Assembly: GCF_900102425.1 (NCBI RefSeq)
Contig: NZ_FNBT01000005.1
Location: 186,001-250,000 of the forward strand
Source of the DNA: Blastococcus aurantiacus
GTDB lineage: Bacteria > Actinomycetota > Actinomycetes > Mycobacteriales > Geodermatophilaceae
Direction: 5' to 3'
Length of the DNA stretch: 64,000 bases
Below are positions 45,099 to 56,468 of this stretch, piece by piece. The notes beneath the pieces were generated by a model. The model had not been told where the DNA came from. It made no database searches and saw only the letters and a program-made list of their open reading frames with translations. The stretch's first letter is position 1; each line of letters opens with the position of its first letter. A program made the translations under genes and the position numbers.

Positions 45099-45120
45099 CC
45101 GGCGCCTCTGCGCGCGCCGG
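45099..45120 (+). terminator. Short hairpin after the low-complexity protein gene
   Basis: CCGGCGC (45099-45105) pairs with GCGCCGG (45114-45120), 18 bases after the stop. Weak; it may end that message before the sugar transferase gene. Confidence 0.35.
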
Positions 45121-45222
45121 GACCTCCGCACCACCGTGGCACGCCCGGCGTGCCCATCAGCCGGACCACCGCGTCCGCAGCTCACCCGCTCGTCCAGCGC
45201 TCGATGCCGAGGACTCCCTGCG

Positions 45223-46749
45223 ATGACCAAGAGCCTGAAATCCCTGCAACCACGCGCAGAGGCCTTTCCGCTGACCGGGGCGGAGGCGCCGCCGCGCGTC
45301 GCTCCGCCGTCCGTCACGCCGCTCGACTGGGCGCAGATGACCGACCCCGTCCCGGCGACGCCCCGGCGCTGGGCGCGGATCACCCGCTTCAGCGTCCGGC
45401 CTCTCCTGGTGACCCTCGACCTGGCCGCGGTCGCCGTCGGCGTCGTGCTGCTCGAGCTGGTTGTCGGCGGCCTCGGGTTCAGCACCCCGGCGGTCAAGAC
45501 GCTGTGCTTCGGCGCCTTCTTCCTCCTGGGCCTGTGGGCCGGTGGCCTCTACCGGTCGCGGCTGTCGCTGTCGGCCCTCGACGACCTGCCCTCGCTGGGG
45601 GGCCGGGCCCTCGCCGCGGCCGCGCTCTCCGCCGTCGCGCAGATTGCCTGGGCGGAGCTGACGTCCGGCGTCTACGAGGTGAACTGGTCCTACCTCGGCG
45701 GCGCGATGATCGTGACCGTCGTCCTCGTGCTGTTCCGGGCGGCCGGCTACGCCGCCGTCCGCCGGCTGCGGACGCACCGGCTCGTCGCGCACCGGACCCT
45801 CATCCTCGGCGCCGGCCGGGTCGGCAACCAGGTCGCCGAGGTGCTGCGCGCGCACCCCGAGTACGGGCTGCACCCGATCGGCTTCCTCGACGCCGACCCG
45901 CCGGAGACCTCGCAGCCGCGCCTGCTGCCGGTGCTCGGCGGTCCGGAGGTCCTGTCGCAGGTGCTGGTGCAGGGAGGGGTGCGCACCGTGGTCGTCGCCT
46001 TCTCCTCCATGAAGGAGTCGCAGATGGTGAGCCTGATCCGCACCTGCGACCGGCTGAGCTGCGAGCTGTTCGTCGTCCCCCGGCTGTTCGAGCTGCACCA
46101 GGTGGAGAGCTCCATGGACACCGCCTGGGGGTTCCCGCTCGTGCGGCTGCGCCGGGCCACCTACCGCAGCCGGGCGTGGGCGATGAAGCGGTCGATGGAC
46201 GTCCTCGTCTCCGGTCTGGCCATCGGGTTCCTCGCTCCGGTGCTGGCGCTGGTGGCCCTGGCCGTCCGGCTCGACGGGAAGGGCGGGATCCTGTTCCGCC
46301 AGGAGCGGGTCGGCGTGGACGGGCACCACTTCGAGCTGCTGAAGTTCCGGTCGCTGCGCCCGGCCACCGAGAGCGAGTCCCAGACGATGTGGAACATCGG
46401 CGAGGACCCGCGGGTGACGCGGGTCGGGCGGTTCCTGCGCAAGACCTCGCTGGACGAGCTGCCGCAGCTGTTCAACATCCTGCGCGGCGACATGAGCCTG
46501 GTCGGGCCCCGGCCGGAGCGGCCGCACTTCGTCAGCCAGTTCCGCAGCCGCTACCCGAGCTACGAGGCGCGCCACCGGGTGCCGTCGGGGCTGACCGGGT
46601 GGGCGCAGGTGCACGGGCTGCGCGGAGACACCTCGATCGCCGAGCGGGCGCGCTTCGACAACTACTACATCGAGAACTGGTCCCTCTGGCTGGACGTGAA
46701 GATCATCCTGCGCACGTTCAGCTCGGTGGTCCGGGGCGCCGGTCGGTGA
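45223..46749 (+). CDS. Polyprenyl-phosphate sugar phosphotransferase (exopolysaccharide initiation)
   Basis: 508 aa. Four to five membrane helices, a CoA-binding-like Rossmann part (RTLILGAGRVGNQVAEVLR), one more helix, then the bacterial sugar transferase domain: MKRSMDVLVSGLAIGFLAPVLA, GGILFRQERVGVDGHHFELLKFRS, SLDELPQLFNILRGDMSLVGPRP and YEARHRVPSGLTGWAQVHGLRG. Loads the first sugar-1-phosphate onto undecaprenyl phosphate. GTGA overlap with the next GT. Confidence 0.9.
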   Translation: MTKSLKSLQPRAEAFPLTGAEAPPRVAPPSVTPLDWAQMTDPVPATPRRWARITRFSVRPLLVTLDLAAVAVGVVLLELVVGGLGFSTPAVKTLCFGAFFLLGLWAGGLYRSRLSLSALDDLPSLGGRALAAAALSAVAQIAWAELTSGVYEVNWSYLGGAMIVTVVLVLFRAAGYAAVRRLRTHRLVAHRTLILGAGRVGNQVAEVLRAHPEYGLHPIGFLDADPPETSQPRLLPVLGGPEVLSQVLVQGGVRTVVVAFSSMKESQMVSLIRTCDRLSCELFVVPRLFELHQVESSMDTAWGFPLVRLRRATYRSRAWAMKRSMDVLVSGLAIGFLAPVLALVALAVRLDGKGGILFRQERVGVDGHHFELLKFRSLRPATESESQTMWNIGEDPRVTRVGRFLRKTSLDELPQLFNILRGDMSLVGPRPERPHFVSQFRSRYPSYEARHRVPSGLTGWAQVHGLRGDTSIAERARFDNYYIENWSLWLDVKIILRTFSSVVRGAGR

Positions 46750-47834
46750 CGGCCGCAGCGCCGCACGGCGTCGCCGGGACCCGCGTGCTGCACGTCGTGC
46801 AGAAGTTCAGCAGCGGTGTCGGCTCGGCCATCGCGCAGTACACCCGGTCGCTGCCCGAGGTCGAGCACCACCTGCTGTCGGGCACCCCGGTGGACGGCGA
46901 GGGCGACCTGGCCGACCAGGCGGACTTCGCGAGCACCACCGAGATGACCGGCTCGCACCGGGCGAAGGTGCGGCGCGTGCGCGAGGTGGTGCGGGCGCTG
47001 CGCCCGGACGTCGTGCACGCGCACTCCAGCCACGGGGGCGTCTACGCGCGCCTCGGGGTGTCGCGCACCGGCCACCGCGTCGTCTACACCCCGCACTGCT
47101 ACGCCTTCGAGCGCCGCGACGTCTCCGCGCCCGTGCGCGGCGCCTTCTGGCTGGCCGAGGCGCTGCTGGCGATCAACACCACCGCGTTCGCGGCCTGCGC
47201 CCCTCGCGAGTGGCACCTGTCCGCCTGGCCGACCCGCCGCGCACCGCGCTACCTGGTGCCGAACATCGCCCCCGACGTGGTGCCGTCCCGGCCGGCCCGC
47301 GCGGACGGCGACCTGCTCGTGGTCGGTGGCGGGCGGCTGTCCGCGCAGAAGGACCCTGCCTTCTTCCTGCGGTTCGTCGGGCGGCTGCGGACCCGCGTGC
47401 CCCACCTGCGTGCCGTGTGGCTCGGGGACGGCGACCCGGCGGGACGCGCGGCACTGGAGGCCGGGGGCGTCGAGGTCTCCGGCTGGCTCCCCCGCGCGGA
47501 TGCGCTGCCGGCGCTCGCGGCGGCGGACCTGTACGTGCACTCCGCGCTGTGGGAGGGCTTCCCGCTGATGGTGGCCGAGGCGACGGCGTTGGGCGTGCCG
47601 ACGCTGGTGCGCCGGCTGCCGAGCTTCGCCGACGTGCCGTCGCCGCTGACGCTGGCGGGCGAGGACGACGTGGGGAGCGCGGTGGCCTGCCTGACCGATC
47701 CGGCGGCCGCGCGGGCGAACGTGGCCCGGTGGTCGGAGCACCTGGAGCGCAACACCGCGGCCGAGCAGCGGGCCGCGCTCATCGCGGTCTACGCCGGCGG
47801 GCCGCCGTCGTCACTGGCTGCTGCCCGCCCATGA
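46746..47834 (+). CDS. Glycosyltransferase family 4
   Basis: 362 aa from GTG. RVLHVVQKFSSGVGSAIAQY, RPDVVHAHSSHGGVYARLG, donor half VVGGGRLSAQKDPAFFLRF and ALWEGFPLMVAEATALGVPTL with the E-x7-E motif. Coupled on both sides (GTGA upstream, ATGA downstream). Confidence 0.87.
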   Translation: MTAAAPHGVAGTRVLHVVQKFSSGVGSAIAQYTRSLPEVEHHLLSGTPVDGEGDLADQADFASTTEMTGSHRAKVRRVREVVRALRPDVVHAHSSHGGVYARLGVSRTGHRVVYTPHCYAFERRDVSAPVRGAFWLAEALLAINTTAFAACAPREWHLSAWPTRRAPRYLVPNIAPDVVPSRPARADGDLLVVGGGRLSAQKDPAFFLRFVGRLRTRVPHLRAVWLGDGDPAGRAALEAGGVEVSGWLPRADALPALAAADLYVHSALWEGFPLMVAEATALGVPTLVRRLPSFADVPSPLTLAGEDDVGSAVACLTDPAAARANVARWSEHLERNTAAEQRAALIAVYAGGPPSSLAAARP

Positions 47835-48049
47835 CGCAGACGGCATCGACCCCGCTCGCCCTCCGATGGGAGTATCGGCACGTGTCCGTCCCGAAGAGTC
47901 TCCCGCGGCGCTCCGCCGGCCGCGCGCGCAGCGGAGCGGGGCGCCCGGCGCCGTGGCACTTGCACTGGTTCCGGTCGGCGGGCGCCGACCCGTTCAGCAG
48001 CGCGACGCTGTACCGATGCCGCTGCGGGCAGGTCCGCCCCGGCTTTTGA
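47831..48049 (+). CDS. Small conserved-looking protein with C-terminal CxC motif
   Basis: 72 aa. Its ATG overlaps the stop of the glycosyltransferase (ATGA), the same coupling used by true operon members here. Basic middle (PRRSAGRARSG), then WHLHWFRSAGADP and LYRCRCGQVRPGF at the end. His and Cys residues could bind a metal. Function unknown. Confidence 0.5.
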   Translation: MTQTASTPLALRWEYRHVSVPKSLPRRSAGRARSGAGRPAPWHLHWFRSAGADPFSSATLYRCRCGQVRPGF

Positions 48050-48098
48050 GCCGGCGGCTCAGGGAGCGGCCGCGCTCTCCGGCGGTGCCGCTGTTCAG

Positions 48099-49619
48099 TC
48101 AGTACGCTCCCGACCCGCGCCACACTGCCGCGACGGTCTTCCAGAGAATCATGAAGTCGAAGGTCAGGGACCAGTTCTCGACATAGCGGACGTCGAGGCG
48201 CACCGAGTCATCCCAGGACAGGTCCGATCGGCCGCTGAACTGCCACAGGCCGGTCAGCCCGGGCTTGACCAGGAAGCGGCGGTGCATGTCGAAGCCGTAC
48301 TTCTCGACCTCGGTGGGCAGAGGGGGCCGCGGGCCGACGAGCGACATGCTTCCGCGCAGCACGTTGAGCAGTTGGGGTAGCTCGTCCAGCGAGTAGCGCC
48401 GCATGATGCGGCCGATCGGCGTCACCCGGGGGTCGTCCCTCTTCTTGAACAGGACGCCGTTGCCGTCGGTCTCCGCGGACAGGTCGTCGACCATGCGGTC
48501 GGCACCGACGACCATGCTGCGGAACTTCAGCATCGAGAAGGTCTGACCGTCGCGCCCCACCCGCTCCTGCCGGTAGAGCACCGGCCCGCGGCTGGTGGCC
48601 TTCACCGCCACGGCCAAGCCGACGAGCACCGGAATGAGGACCAGGACCCCGATACCGGCTGCCACCTTGTCGAACAGGCTTTTTCCGAGGCGGCGGATCC
48701 CTGCCAGCTCCGGGCGCTCCATGTGCATGAGGGGCAGCCCGCACACCGGTCGGATGCGAACCCGCGTCCCGACGATCTCGGTGACCGCCGGTGCCAGCAG
48801 GAGCTCGGCGTCCGTCTTCTCGAGGGCCCACCCGAGCCGGCGCAGCGCCGCTCCGTCCAATTCGGGACACGGGAGCACAGCGACCGTGTCGATCTTGTAC
48901 AGCCGGACGGTGGCGGCGACAGCGGTCAGGTCTCCGAGGATCGGCAAGCCGTGGAAGGCGTCGGCCGCCGGCCGGTACTGGTGTTCCGGTAGGCAACAGC
49001 CGATGACCCGGTAGCCGTGGAAGCTCTCTCGAACCAACTGCTCGCCCAGTGCGGCAACGGCGTTGCGGTGCCCGACGAGCAACGTGGTCTGGAGGCGTTC
49101 CCCTCGTCGGCGGGCCCGGTGCAGCAACAGACGCTGCGTACACCTGTGCGCCAGCGTCAGGGAGAGAGCCATCGGGACGGCCAGCACGACGAATCCGCGT
49201 GCGACGTCGAGCCGGAAGGCCCAGGAGGCGGTCGCGAGCGTCGCCAGGAGCATCATGGCCGCGAAGAAGACCCGGCGGAACTCCTCGGCGCCCACCCAGA
49301 GGAAGCGCTCCTCGTAGGCCCGGGCGATCAGGATCGAGCCCAGCCAGACGCTCGGCAGCGCGAGACCCGCCACCGTGGACGCGGCCGGTGTCTGTGCGGG
49401 TTCCGGGCCGAAGCGCACCAGCAACGCAGACAGGCCGGCGAGCGCTGCGCAGACGAGATCACCCAGGACGAGGCGACGGACATACGACGTCCGCCAGGCG
49501 CGCCGGGCACCGGTGCTCTCTTGGCCGAGACGAGCAGCGTGCCAGGCCCATCCCAGAGCTGCAGCGTGCGACATCCCGTCCGAGCGGCTGCCGTCCGTGT
49601 CGCTGCGAACATCCAGCAT
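48099..49619 (-). CDS. Polyprenyl-phosphate sugar phosphotransferase (WbaP/CpsE type), copy 1
   Basis: 506 aa. N-terminal membrane domain with four helices (SYVRRLVLGDLVCAALAGL onwards) and conserved YEERFLWVGAEEFRRVFFAAMM, a nucleotide-binding-like middle (LLVGHRNAVAALGEQLV), then the transferase domain: TSRGPVLYRQERVGRDGQTF, MLKFRSMVVGADRM, SLDELPQLLNVLRGSMSLVG, KPGLTGLWQFSGRSDLSWDD. Very similar to the gene at 56454. The ATG at 49619 gives the same length as that copy. Confidence 0.9.
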   Translation of the reverse strand: MLDVRSDTDGSRSDGMSHAAALGWAWHAARLGQESTGARRAWRTSYVRRLVLGDLVCAALAGLSALLVRFGPEPAQTPAASTVAGLALPSVWLGSILIARAYEERFLWVGAEEFRRVFFAAMMLLATLATASWAFRLDVARGFVVLAVPMALSLTLAHRCTQRLLLHRARRRGERLQTTLLVGHRNAVAALGEQLVRESFHGYRVIGCCLPEHQYRPAADAFHGLPILGDLTAVAATVRLYKIDTVAVLPCPELDGAALRRLGWALEKTDAELLLAPAVTEIVGTRVRIRPVCGLPLMHMERPELAGIRRLGKSLFDKVAAGIGVLVLIPVLVGLAVAVKATSRGPVLYRQERVGRDGQTFSMLKFRSMVVGADRMVDDLSAETDGNGVLFKKRDDPRVTPIGRIMRRYSLDELPQLLNVLRGSMSLVGPRPPLPTEVEKYGFDMHRRFLVKPGLTGLWQFSGRSDLSWDDSVRLDVRYVENWSLTFDFMILWKTVAAVWRGSGAY

Positions 49620-49744
49620 CGGACTGACACCCCCGTGCGCCGGCGACGTACACCGGGTACGTCTCAGTGGCCCCGAGCCTCAGCGACCGCTCGACCGAGG
49701 TTGAGCGACCGTACTGCCTCGGCAGGCAGATGGGGAGGGGGTGG

Positions 49745-51064
49745 CTATCCGGCCCGGCGCCCCAGGGCGCGGTAGCTCCAGCCGGCCGCCGTCCACGCGT
49801 CGCGGTCCAGGGCGTTGCGACCGTCGAGCATGCGCTTCTGCTTCACGACCTTGCCGAAGACGACGGGGTCGAGCTCGCGGTACTGCTTCCACTCGGTGAG
49901 CAGCAGCACCGCGTCGGCGCGGTCGGCGGCCTGCTCGGCCGTGTCGGCGACGTCGAGCTGCGGCCAGCTGCGACGGATGTTGTCCCCGGCTGCCGGGTCG
50001 GTGACCTGGACGACGGCGCCCTGCAGCTGGAGCTGGGCGGCGACGTTGAGGGCCGGGGAGTCGCGGATGTCGTCACTGTCGGGCTTGAAGGCCGCACCCA
50101 GCACGGCCACCCGCTTGCCGAGCAGCGAGCCGTCGCAGACCTCGCGAGCCAGCTCCACCATGCGGATGCGGCGGCGCATGTTGATGTTGTCGACCTCGCG
50201 CAGGAACGTGAGCGCCTGGTCGGCACCCAGCTCACCGGCACGGGCCATGAAGGCGCGGATGTCCTTGGGCAGGCAACCGCCGCCGAAGCCGAGGCCGGCG
50301 TTGAGGAACTTGCGGCCGATCCGGTCGTCGTAGCCGATGGCGTCGGCCAGGAGCTTCACATCGGCTCCGGTGGCCTCGCACAGCTCGGCCATGGCGTTGA
50401 TGAACGAGATCTTCGTGGCGAGGAACGAGTTCGCCGCGGTCTTCACCATCTCGGCGGTGGCGTAGTCGCTCTCCACCTTCGGGGTGCCCCGCTCGACGAT
50501 GGTCGCGTAGACCTCGTCGAGCAGCGCCCGCGCGGTGGCGCCGTCCGGGCCCGAGGGGAGGCCGTAGACCAGTCGGTCGGGGTGCAGCGTGTCCTGGACG
50601 GCGAAGCCTTCGCGCAGGAACTCCGGGTTCCACGCCAGCAGGGCGCCCGGGACCTTGCTCGCGACGAGATCGGCGAGCCCTGCCGCGGTACCGACGGGGA
50701 CCGTGGACTTGCCGACGACGAGCTCCCCCGGCGCGAGGACGGCGAGCAGGGACTCGACAGCGCCCTGCACGTACCGCATGTCCGCGGCGTACTCGCCGCG
50801 CTTCTGCGGGGTGCCCACGCAGACGAAGTGGACCGAGGACCCGGCCGCGTCCGCGAAGTCAGTGGTGAAGCGCAGCCGCCCCGTCGCCAGGGTGCGCTCG
50901 AGCAGCTCCTCGAAGCCGGGCTCGTAGAAGGGGGCCTTGGCGTCGGCGAGCATCGCGATCTTCGGGGCGTCGACGTCGATCCCGACGACCTCGTGACCCA
51001 GTTCGGCCATCGACGCCGCGTGGACGGCGCCCAGGTAGCCACAACCGATGACCGAGATCTTCAC
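49745..51064 (-). CDS. ugd: UDP-glucose 6-dehydrogenase
   Basis: 439 aa. GTG with GGAG upstream. NAD site ISVIGCGYLGAVHAASMAELG, FVCVGTPQKRGEYAAD, NPEFLREGFAVQDTLHPDR, catalytic Cys264 in GFGGGCLPKDIRAF, and C-terminal VAVLGAAFKPDSDDIRDSP. Makes UDP-glucuronate for the surface polymer, oxidising UDP-glucose with two NAD+. Confidence 0.95.
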   Translation of the reverse strand: MKISVIGCGYLGAVHAASMAELGHEVVGIDVDAPKIAMLADAKAPFYEPGFEELLERTLATGRLRFTTDFADAAGSSVHFVCVGTPQKRGEYAADMRYVQGAVESLLAVLAPGELVVGKSTVPVGTAAGLADLVASKVPGALLAWNPEFLREGFAVQDTLHPDRLVYGLPSGPDGATARALLDEVYATIVERGTPKVESDYATAEMVKTAANSFLATKISFINAMAELCEATGADVKLLADAIGYDDRIGRKFLNAGLGFGGGCLPKDIRAFMARAGELGADQALTFLREVDNINMRRRIRMVELAREVCDGSLLGKRVAVLGAAFKPDSDDIRDSPALNVAAQLQLQGAVVQVTDPAAGDNIRRSWPQLDVADTAEQAADRADAVLLLTEWKQYRELDPVVFGKVVKQKRMLDGRNALDRDAWTAAGWSYRALGRRAG

Positions 51065-51308
51065 GCGTGCTCCGCTTCTCCGGACGTACGCCACGGAGAT
51101 GCCCCCCGCAGCAAGGGAACCGTAAAGGCTCGCTCGGCGCGGGGCCAGCGTCTCGTCCCGTGGTCTCACCACGACGGTGGATCCCGACCCGAGCACGTGC
51201 GTTTGCCGGCTGGGCGACCAGGGCACAACCCTGTGTGATCAGCAGGACCGTTCGTGCCCCTGTCCACCCCGGATCAATGACGATCCGGCTCGGCTAGAGG
51301 AACACTTC

Positions 51309-51491
51309 ATGACCGCAGTGGTCGTCCTCGTCCTCGCCTGGACGTTCCTGGCACTCGCGACGGCGTTCGTCGTCGGCCACGGGATCCGGCTCGCGGACGC
51401 CTGCGTGCCGTTCCGCAGGTGCAGCGACGACAAGGAAGCGCCGGCGTACGAATCGGCCACCGGTCGCCGGCTCGTGGGCACTCACTCGTAG
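51309..51491 (+). CDS. Small single-helix membrane protein
   Basis: 60 aa. ATG with GAGGA 7 bases upstream. Helix about 3-22 (AVVVLVLAWTFLALATAFVVG), followed by HGIRLADACVPFRRC. The VxGxGIRxAD motif also follows the first helix of the larger membrane protein at 51542, so these may be related. No known function. Confidence 0.55.
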   Translation: MTAVVVLVLAWTFLALATAFVVGHGIRLADACVPFRRCSDDKEAPAYESATGRRLVGTHS

Positions 51492-51541
51492 CTGGCGCGG
51501 AGCGGGCTCTCACCGGTCGAGGAGCCGGGACCACGCCGGAT

Positions 51542-52444
51542 TCAGCTGCGGAACTCCCGCGCGGTGCGGTGGATGGCCAGGGGCTCCGGTAGGGCGAGCG
51601 AGTGGGCGTCCGCGGAGCGACGCAGGGCCCAAGCTGCAGGCAGCACCAGGCGCGGCGCGACACCGATCAGCACGGCCATGAGGAACGCGACACCGGCGAG
51701 CGCCTCGCCGGACTCCTCGACGTACGTGGCCACCGCGAGCCAGTCGCGCCCGTAGGAGGCGGCTTGCGAGGAGAGCGCCGACAGTCCGACCGAGGCGAAG
51801 GCGAACAGAGCGAGGACGCCCAGGACCCGACGGCGGTCGCGGCGCTCGGTGCGGCTGAGGAACCACAGACCCGCGACGACGACGGACGCCGCTGCGGCGC
51901 TGAGGAGGAGGGCGCCGACGTCGCCGGCGCCGCGGGTCAGTGCCCCGACGGCGTCGGCGTGCACCGTGCTGCCTGCCTTGACCGAGGCGATCGCCCCGCT
52001 GATGAGCGCCACCCCCATCCACCAGGCGCGGCGCCCCGGCATGCGACCGGCTCCCGCGACGGCGGCGATGGCTGCGGCGGCGAACATGGCCGCGACGAAC
52101 ATGCGCGGAAGTGAGTAGGCCCCGTCCATCGACATGATCTGACCGGTGGTGCCGCCGACGTCGTTCAGCCGGACGAGGTAGCCGCCTGTCTCGAGAGCGA
52201 CGGCGAGCGCGGCGAGTGCGATGCCGATCGGAGGCAGGGGCACCGCCCGGCGCCGAGCACGGGGTGCGGGCGCGGATCGCGCCACGACCGGCGCGGAAGT
52301 ACCGGAGTGGAGATCCGCGGTCGTCAGGACGCCCGTGGCCGCGCGGCGGTCGGCGTGGCGGATCCCCCGACCCAGGACGAGCGCCACCGGGACGGCCGCG
52401 ATCGTCCACGCGACCAGTCCACCCAGCACCCACAGCCACCACAC
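51542..52444 (-). CDS. Hypothetical seven-helix membrane protein
   Basis: 300 aa from GTG. Helix 1 (WWLWVLGGLVAWTIAAVPVAL) followed by LGRGIRHADRRA, a basic loop, then about six helices from residue 73 on. No family known to me. It lies between ugd and the rml genes, so it may take part in surface-glycan handling. Confidence 0.65.
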   Translation of the reverse strand: MWWLWVLGGLVAWTIAAVPVALVLGRGIRHADRRAATGVLTTADLHSGTSAPVVARSAPAPRARRRAVPLPPIGIALAALAVALETGGYLVRLNDVGGTTGQIMSMDGAYSLPRMFVAAMFAAAAIAAVAGAGRMPGRRAWWMGVALISGAIASVKAGSTVHADAVGALTRGAGDVGALLLSAAAASVVVAGLWFLSRTERRDRRRVLGVLALFAFASVGLSALSSQAASYGRDWLAVATYVEESGEALAGVAFLMAVLIGVAPRLVLPAAWALRRSADAHSLALPEPLAIHRTAREFRS

Positions 52445-52533
52445 GCGCTGTTCATCGGCAGTCGGGCGGTACTACTTGACCGTGCGGTGGTCCTGGCTTC
52501 GTGCCGGTCGGCACGGCGAAGGCGCGGCCGCTG

Positions 52534-52671
52534 CTAGTGGGCCGGATCCCTCCTGCGGTGCAAGAAGCTCGTGGCGGCCCGGGCCAGCCGGCGCAGCGGC
52601 CTCTGCTGCCGAGCGCGCTCGTAACGGCAGGAACAGAAGCCGGGCTCCTCGAGACAGTCGTCGCACCACAT
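52534..52671 (-). CDS. 45-aa Cys-containing small protein
   Basis: Starts MWCDDCLEEPGFCSCRYERA; pairs C3-x2-C6 and C13-x-C15 could hold a metal. A basic helix follows and it ends RRRDPAH. The ATG has an unusually good ribosome site, GGAGGA 6-8 bases upstream (complement of 52678-52683), which is the main reason to accept so short a frame. No family known. Confidence 0.5.
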   Translation of the reverse strand: MWCDDCLEEPGFCSCRYERARQQRPLRRLARAATSFLHRRRDPAH

Positions 52672-52768
52672 GAGAGTTCCTCCGAGTCAGGTCAGGACCC
52701 GGCCGGTGTCCGGCACCGGGGCGGACCAAACCGCCGTCACTCGGACGGACTACCTCCCCTGGAGGGGG

Positions 52769-52933
52769 TCAGGCGCCGTCGTCCTCGGGGAGTTCCTGCT
52801 GGTCCAGCCGGTAGCGGGTGGCTCGGTCGGCGCGCTTCCGGGCCCGCGCGTCCGCCGCGACGGCGCCGAGCACCACGCCGGCGACGGCCGCGAGTGCTGC
52901 CCAGCCGATGAGCAGCCATACCCACCAGCTCAT
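52769..52933 (-). CDS. Small membrane protein
   Basis: 54 aa from ATG (a GTG at 52951 adds six residues). One strong helix (WWVWLLIGWAALAAVAGVVLGAVAA), then a charged tail ARARKRADRATRYRLDQQELPEDDGA. No ribosome site at either start. It resembles other short phage-shock or small-protein types only by shape. Confidence 0.45.
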   Translation of the reverse strand: MSWWVWLLIGWAALAAVAGVVLGAVAADARARKRADRATRYRLDQQELPEDDGA

Positions 52934-52996
52934 GTACGCAGCGTGGTCCACCAGTCACACAACGGCAACATCAGTCACCTGGCCGTGTGCGACGGG

Positions 52997-54954
<1,958 letters not shown>

Positions 54955-55092
54955 TTAGGGGTGCAGTTGCGCCTTGCGGACCTCCTTCGCTACCCGCAGT
55001 GACCGCCACCCCCATGGGGTGAGCAGCGCTGCCGCCGGCCCCGTCACTGTCCGTACCGTCCTAATCCGGCCGAGCGGAGGGGTGGTGGGGAC

Positions 55093-56232
55093 GTGGGTGA
55101 CGAAGGACGCGAGCCCGGCCACCCGGCCAGTTTGGAAGCGGACGTCGCGACGGCGGAGCGCCCCGCACCGGACGTCGACACGCCACTCGATCCCGCGCCG
55201 CGCGAGCACGAGGGTGGCCGCCGGCGGTTCGGGCGGCTGCGGAAGTTCCTGATCGTCCTCGCAGTGCTGAGCACGATCTTCGCGCTCGTGGCCGCCGGTG
55301 GCCTCTGGTACCTCACCGACCGCTACGGCGGCAACATCGAACGGGTCGGGGACGTCTTCTCGGACCTCGACGACGCCAGCCGCCCCGCGCCGGCCACCCC
55401 CGCGCAGGCCGCCGGCGACGAGCCGGTCACGTTCCTGCTGGTGGGGTCCGACACCCGCCTGGCCGCGCAGACCGGCCAGGACCCGGGTGGGCGCTCGGAC
55501 GCGATCATGCTGGCGCGCCTCTCGGCCGACCGGGAGCACGCCCAGCTGATCTCTATCCCCCGCGACTCGTGGGTCGACATCCCCGGCCGCGGCCTCAACA
55601 AGATCAATGCCGCCTACGCCTTCGGGGGCCCGTCCCTCCTCATCGAGACGGTCGAGCAGCTCACCCAGGTGCGCATCGACCACTACGTCGCCATCGACTT
55701 CCTCGGCCTGATCGAGGTCACCGACGCCCTGGGGGGTGTCGAGGTCGAGGTGGCGGAGACGACGACGAACGGGCCCTACACCTTCTCCGCGGGCACCAAC
55801 GTGCTCGACGGGTTGCAGGCGCGCTGGTACCTCGCTCAGCGCTACGGCCTGCCCGGGGGCGACTTCGACCGGGTCCGTCGTCAGCAGCAGTACCTGCAGT
55901 CGGTGTTCGACAAGCTGTTCAGCACGAACACCTTCACGGATCCCGGTCGGCTCGACAGCGCTCTGCTCGCTTTCACCGGCGCCGTGTCCGTGGACGACAC
56001 GCTCGGCAATCGCGACCTGCTGGGGCTGGCGTTCTCGATGAGGGATCTGCGGCCCGAGAACGTCGCGTTCTTCACCGCGCCGGTGCTCGGCACCGGGCGG
56101 GAGGGGGCGGCGAGCGTCGTCTACCTCGACGAGACGGCGGGTGAGCGGATGTGGGAGTACCTCCACAACGACTCGCTCGCGGAGAACGTGGACGAGTTCT
56201 CCCAGCAGACACTGCCCGCCGTCCCGCGCTGA
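55093..56232 (+). CDS. LytR-CpsA-Psr (LCP) family glycopolymer ligase
   Basis: 379 aa from GTG. Pro/Glu-rich cytosolic start, anchor helix ~52-72 (FLIVLAVLSTIFALVAAGGL), then LCP: FLLVGSDTR, GGRSDAIMLARL, SIPRDSWVDIPG, GLNKINAAYAFGG, HYVAIDFLGL, LDGLQARWYLAQRYGLPGGDFDRVRRQQ. The Arg and Asp residues bind polyprenyl-pyrophosphate. Attaches the finished glycan to peptidoglycan. Confidence 0.92.
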   Translation: MGDEGREPGHPASLEADVATAERPAPDVDTPLDPAPREHEGGRRRFGRLRKFLIVLAVLSTIFALVAAGGLWYLTDRYGGNIERVGDVFSDLDDASRPAPATPAQAAGDEPVTFLLVGSDTRLAAQTGQDPGGRSDAIMLARLSADREHAQLISIPRDSWVDIPGRGLNKINAAYAFGGPSLLIETVEQLTQVRIDHYVAIDFLGLIEVTDALGGVEVEVAETTTNGPYTFSAGTNVLDGLQARWYLAQRYGLPGGDFDRVRRQQQYLQSVFDKLFSTNTFTDPGRLDSALLAFTGAVSVDDTLGNRDLLGLAFSMRDLRPENVAFFTAPVLGTGREGAASVVYLDETAGERMWEYLHNDSLAENVDEFSQQTLPAVPR

Positions 56233-56339
56233 TGCGCGGAACCACCTGCTGACACCACACGTCTCACGCGTCCCAACTTGTGGGGCGACCCGGCGCGCCT
56301 GTCCGGTCATGGGCCGGCCGGTCGCAGGGTGACGAGGTG

Positions 56340-56468
56340 ATGTTCCTGCTGGAGTCGACGTGGCTCGCTTTGACCGTCTGGGCGAACGAGTACGGCGCGC
56401 TGCTCAGCGCCGTGGCGCTGGCCGGCGTCCAGAGCGCCGACCGTCACCGGACGTCAGTAGGCGCCTGA
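56340..56468 (+). CDS. Possible 42-aa small protein (doubtful)
   Basis: MFLLESTWLALTVWANEYGA then a second hydrophobic stretch. It overlaps the 3' end of the convergent sugar transferase by 15 bases and has only a weak ribosome site. I list it because similar small proteins recur in this locus, but it may be chance. Confidence 0.25.
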   Translation: MFLLESTWLALTVWANEYGALLSAVALAGVQSADRHRTSVGA

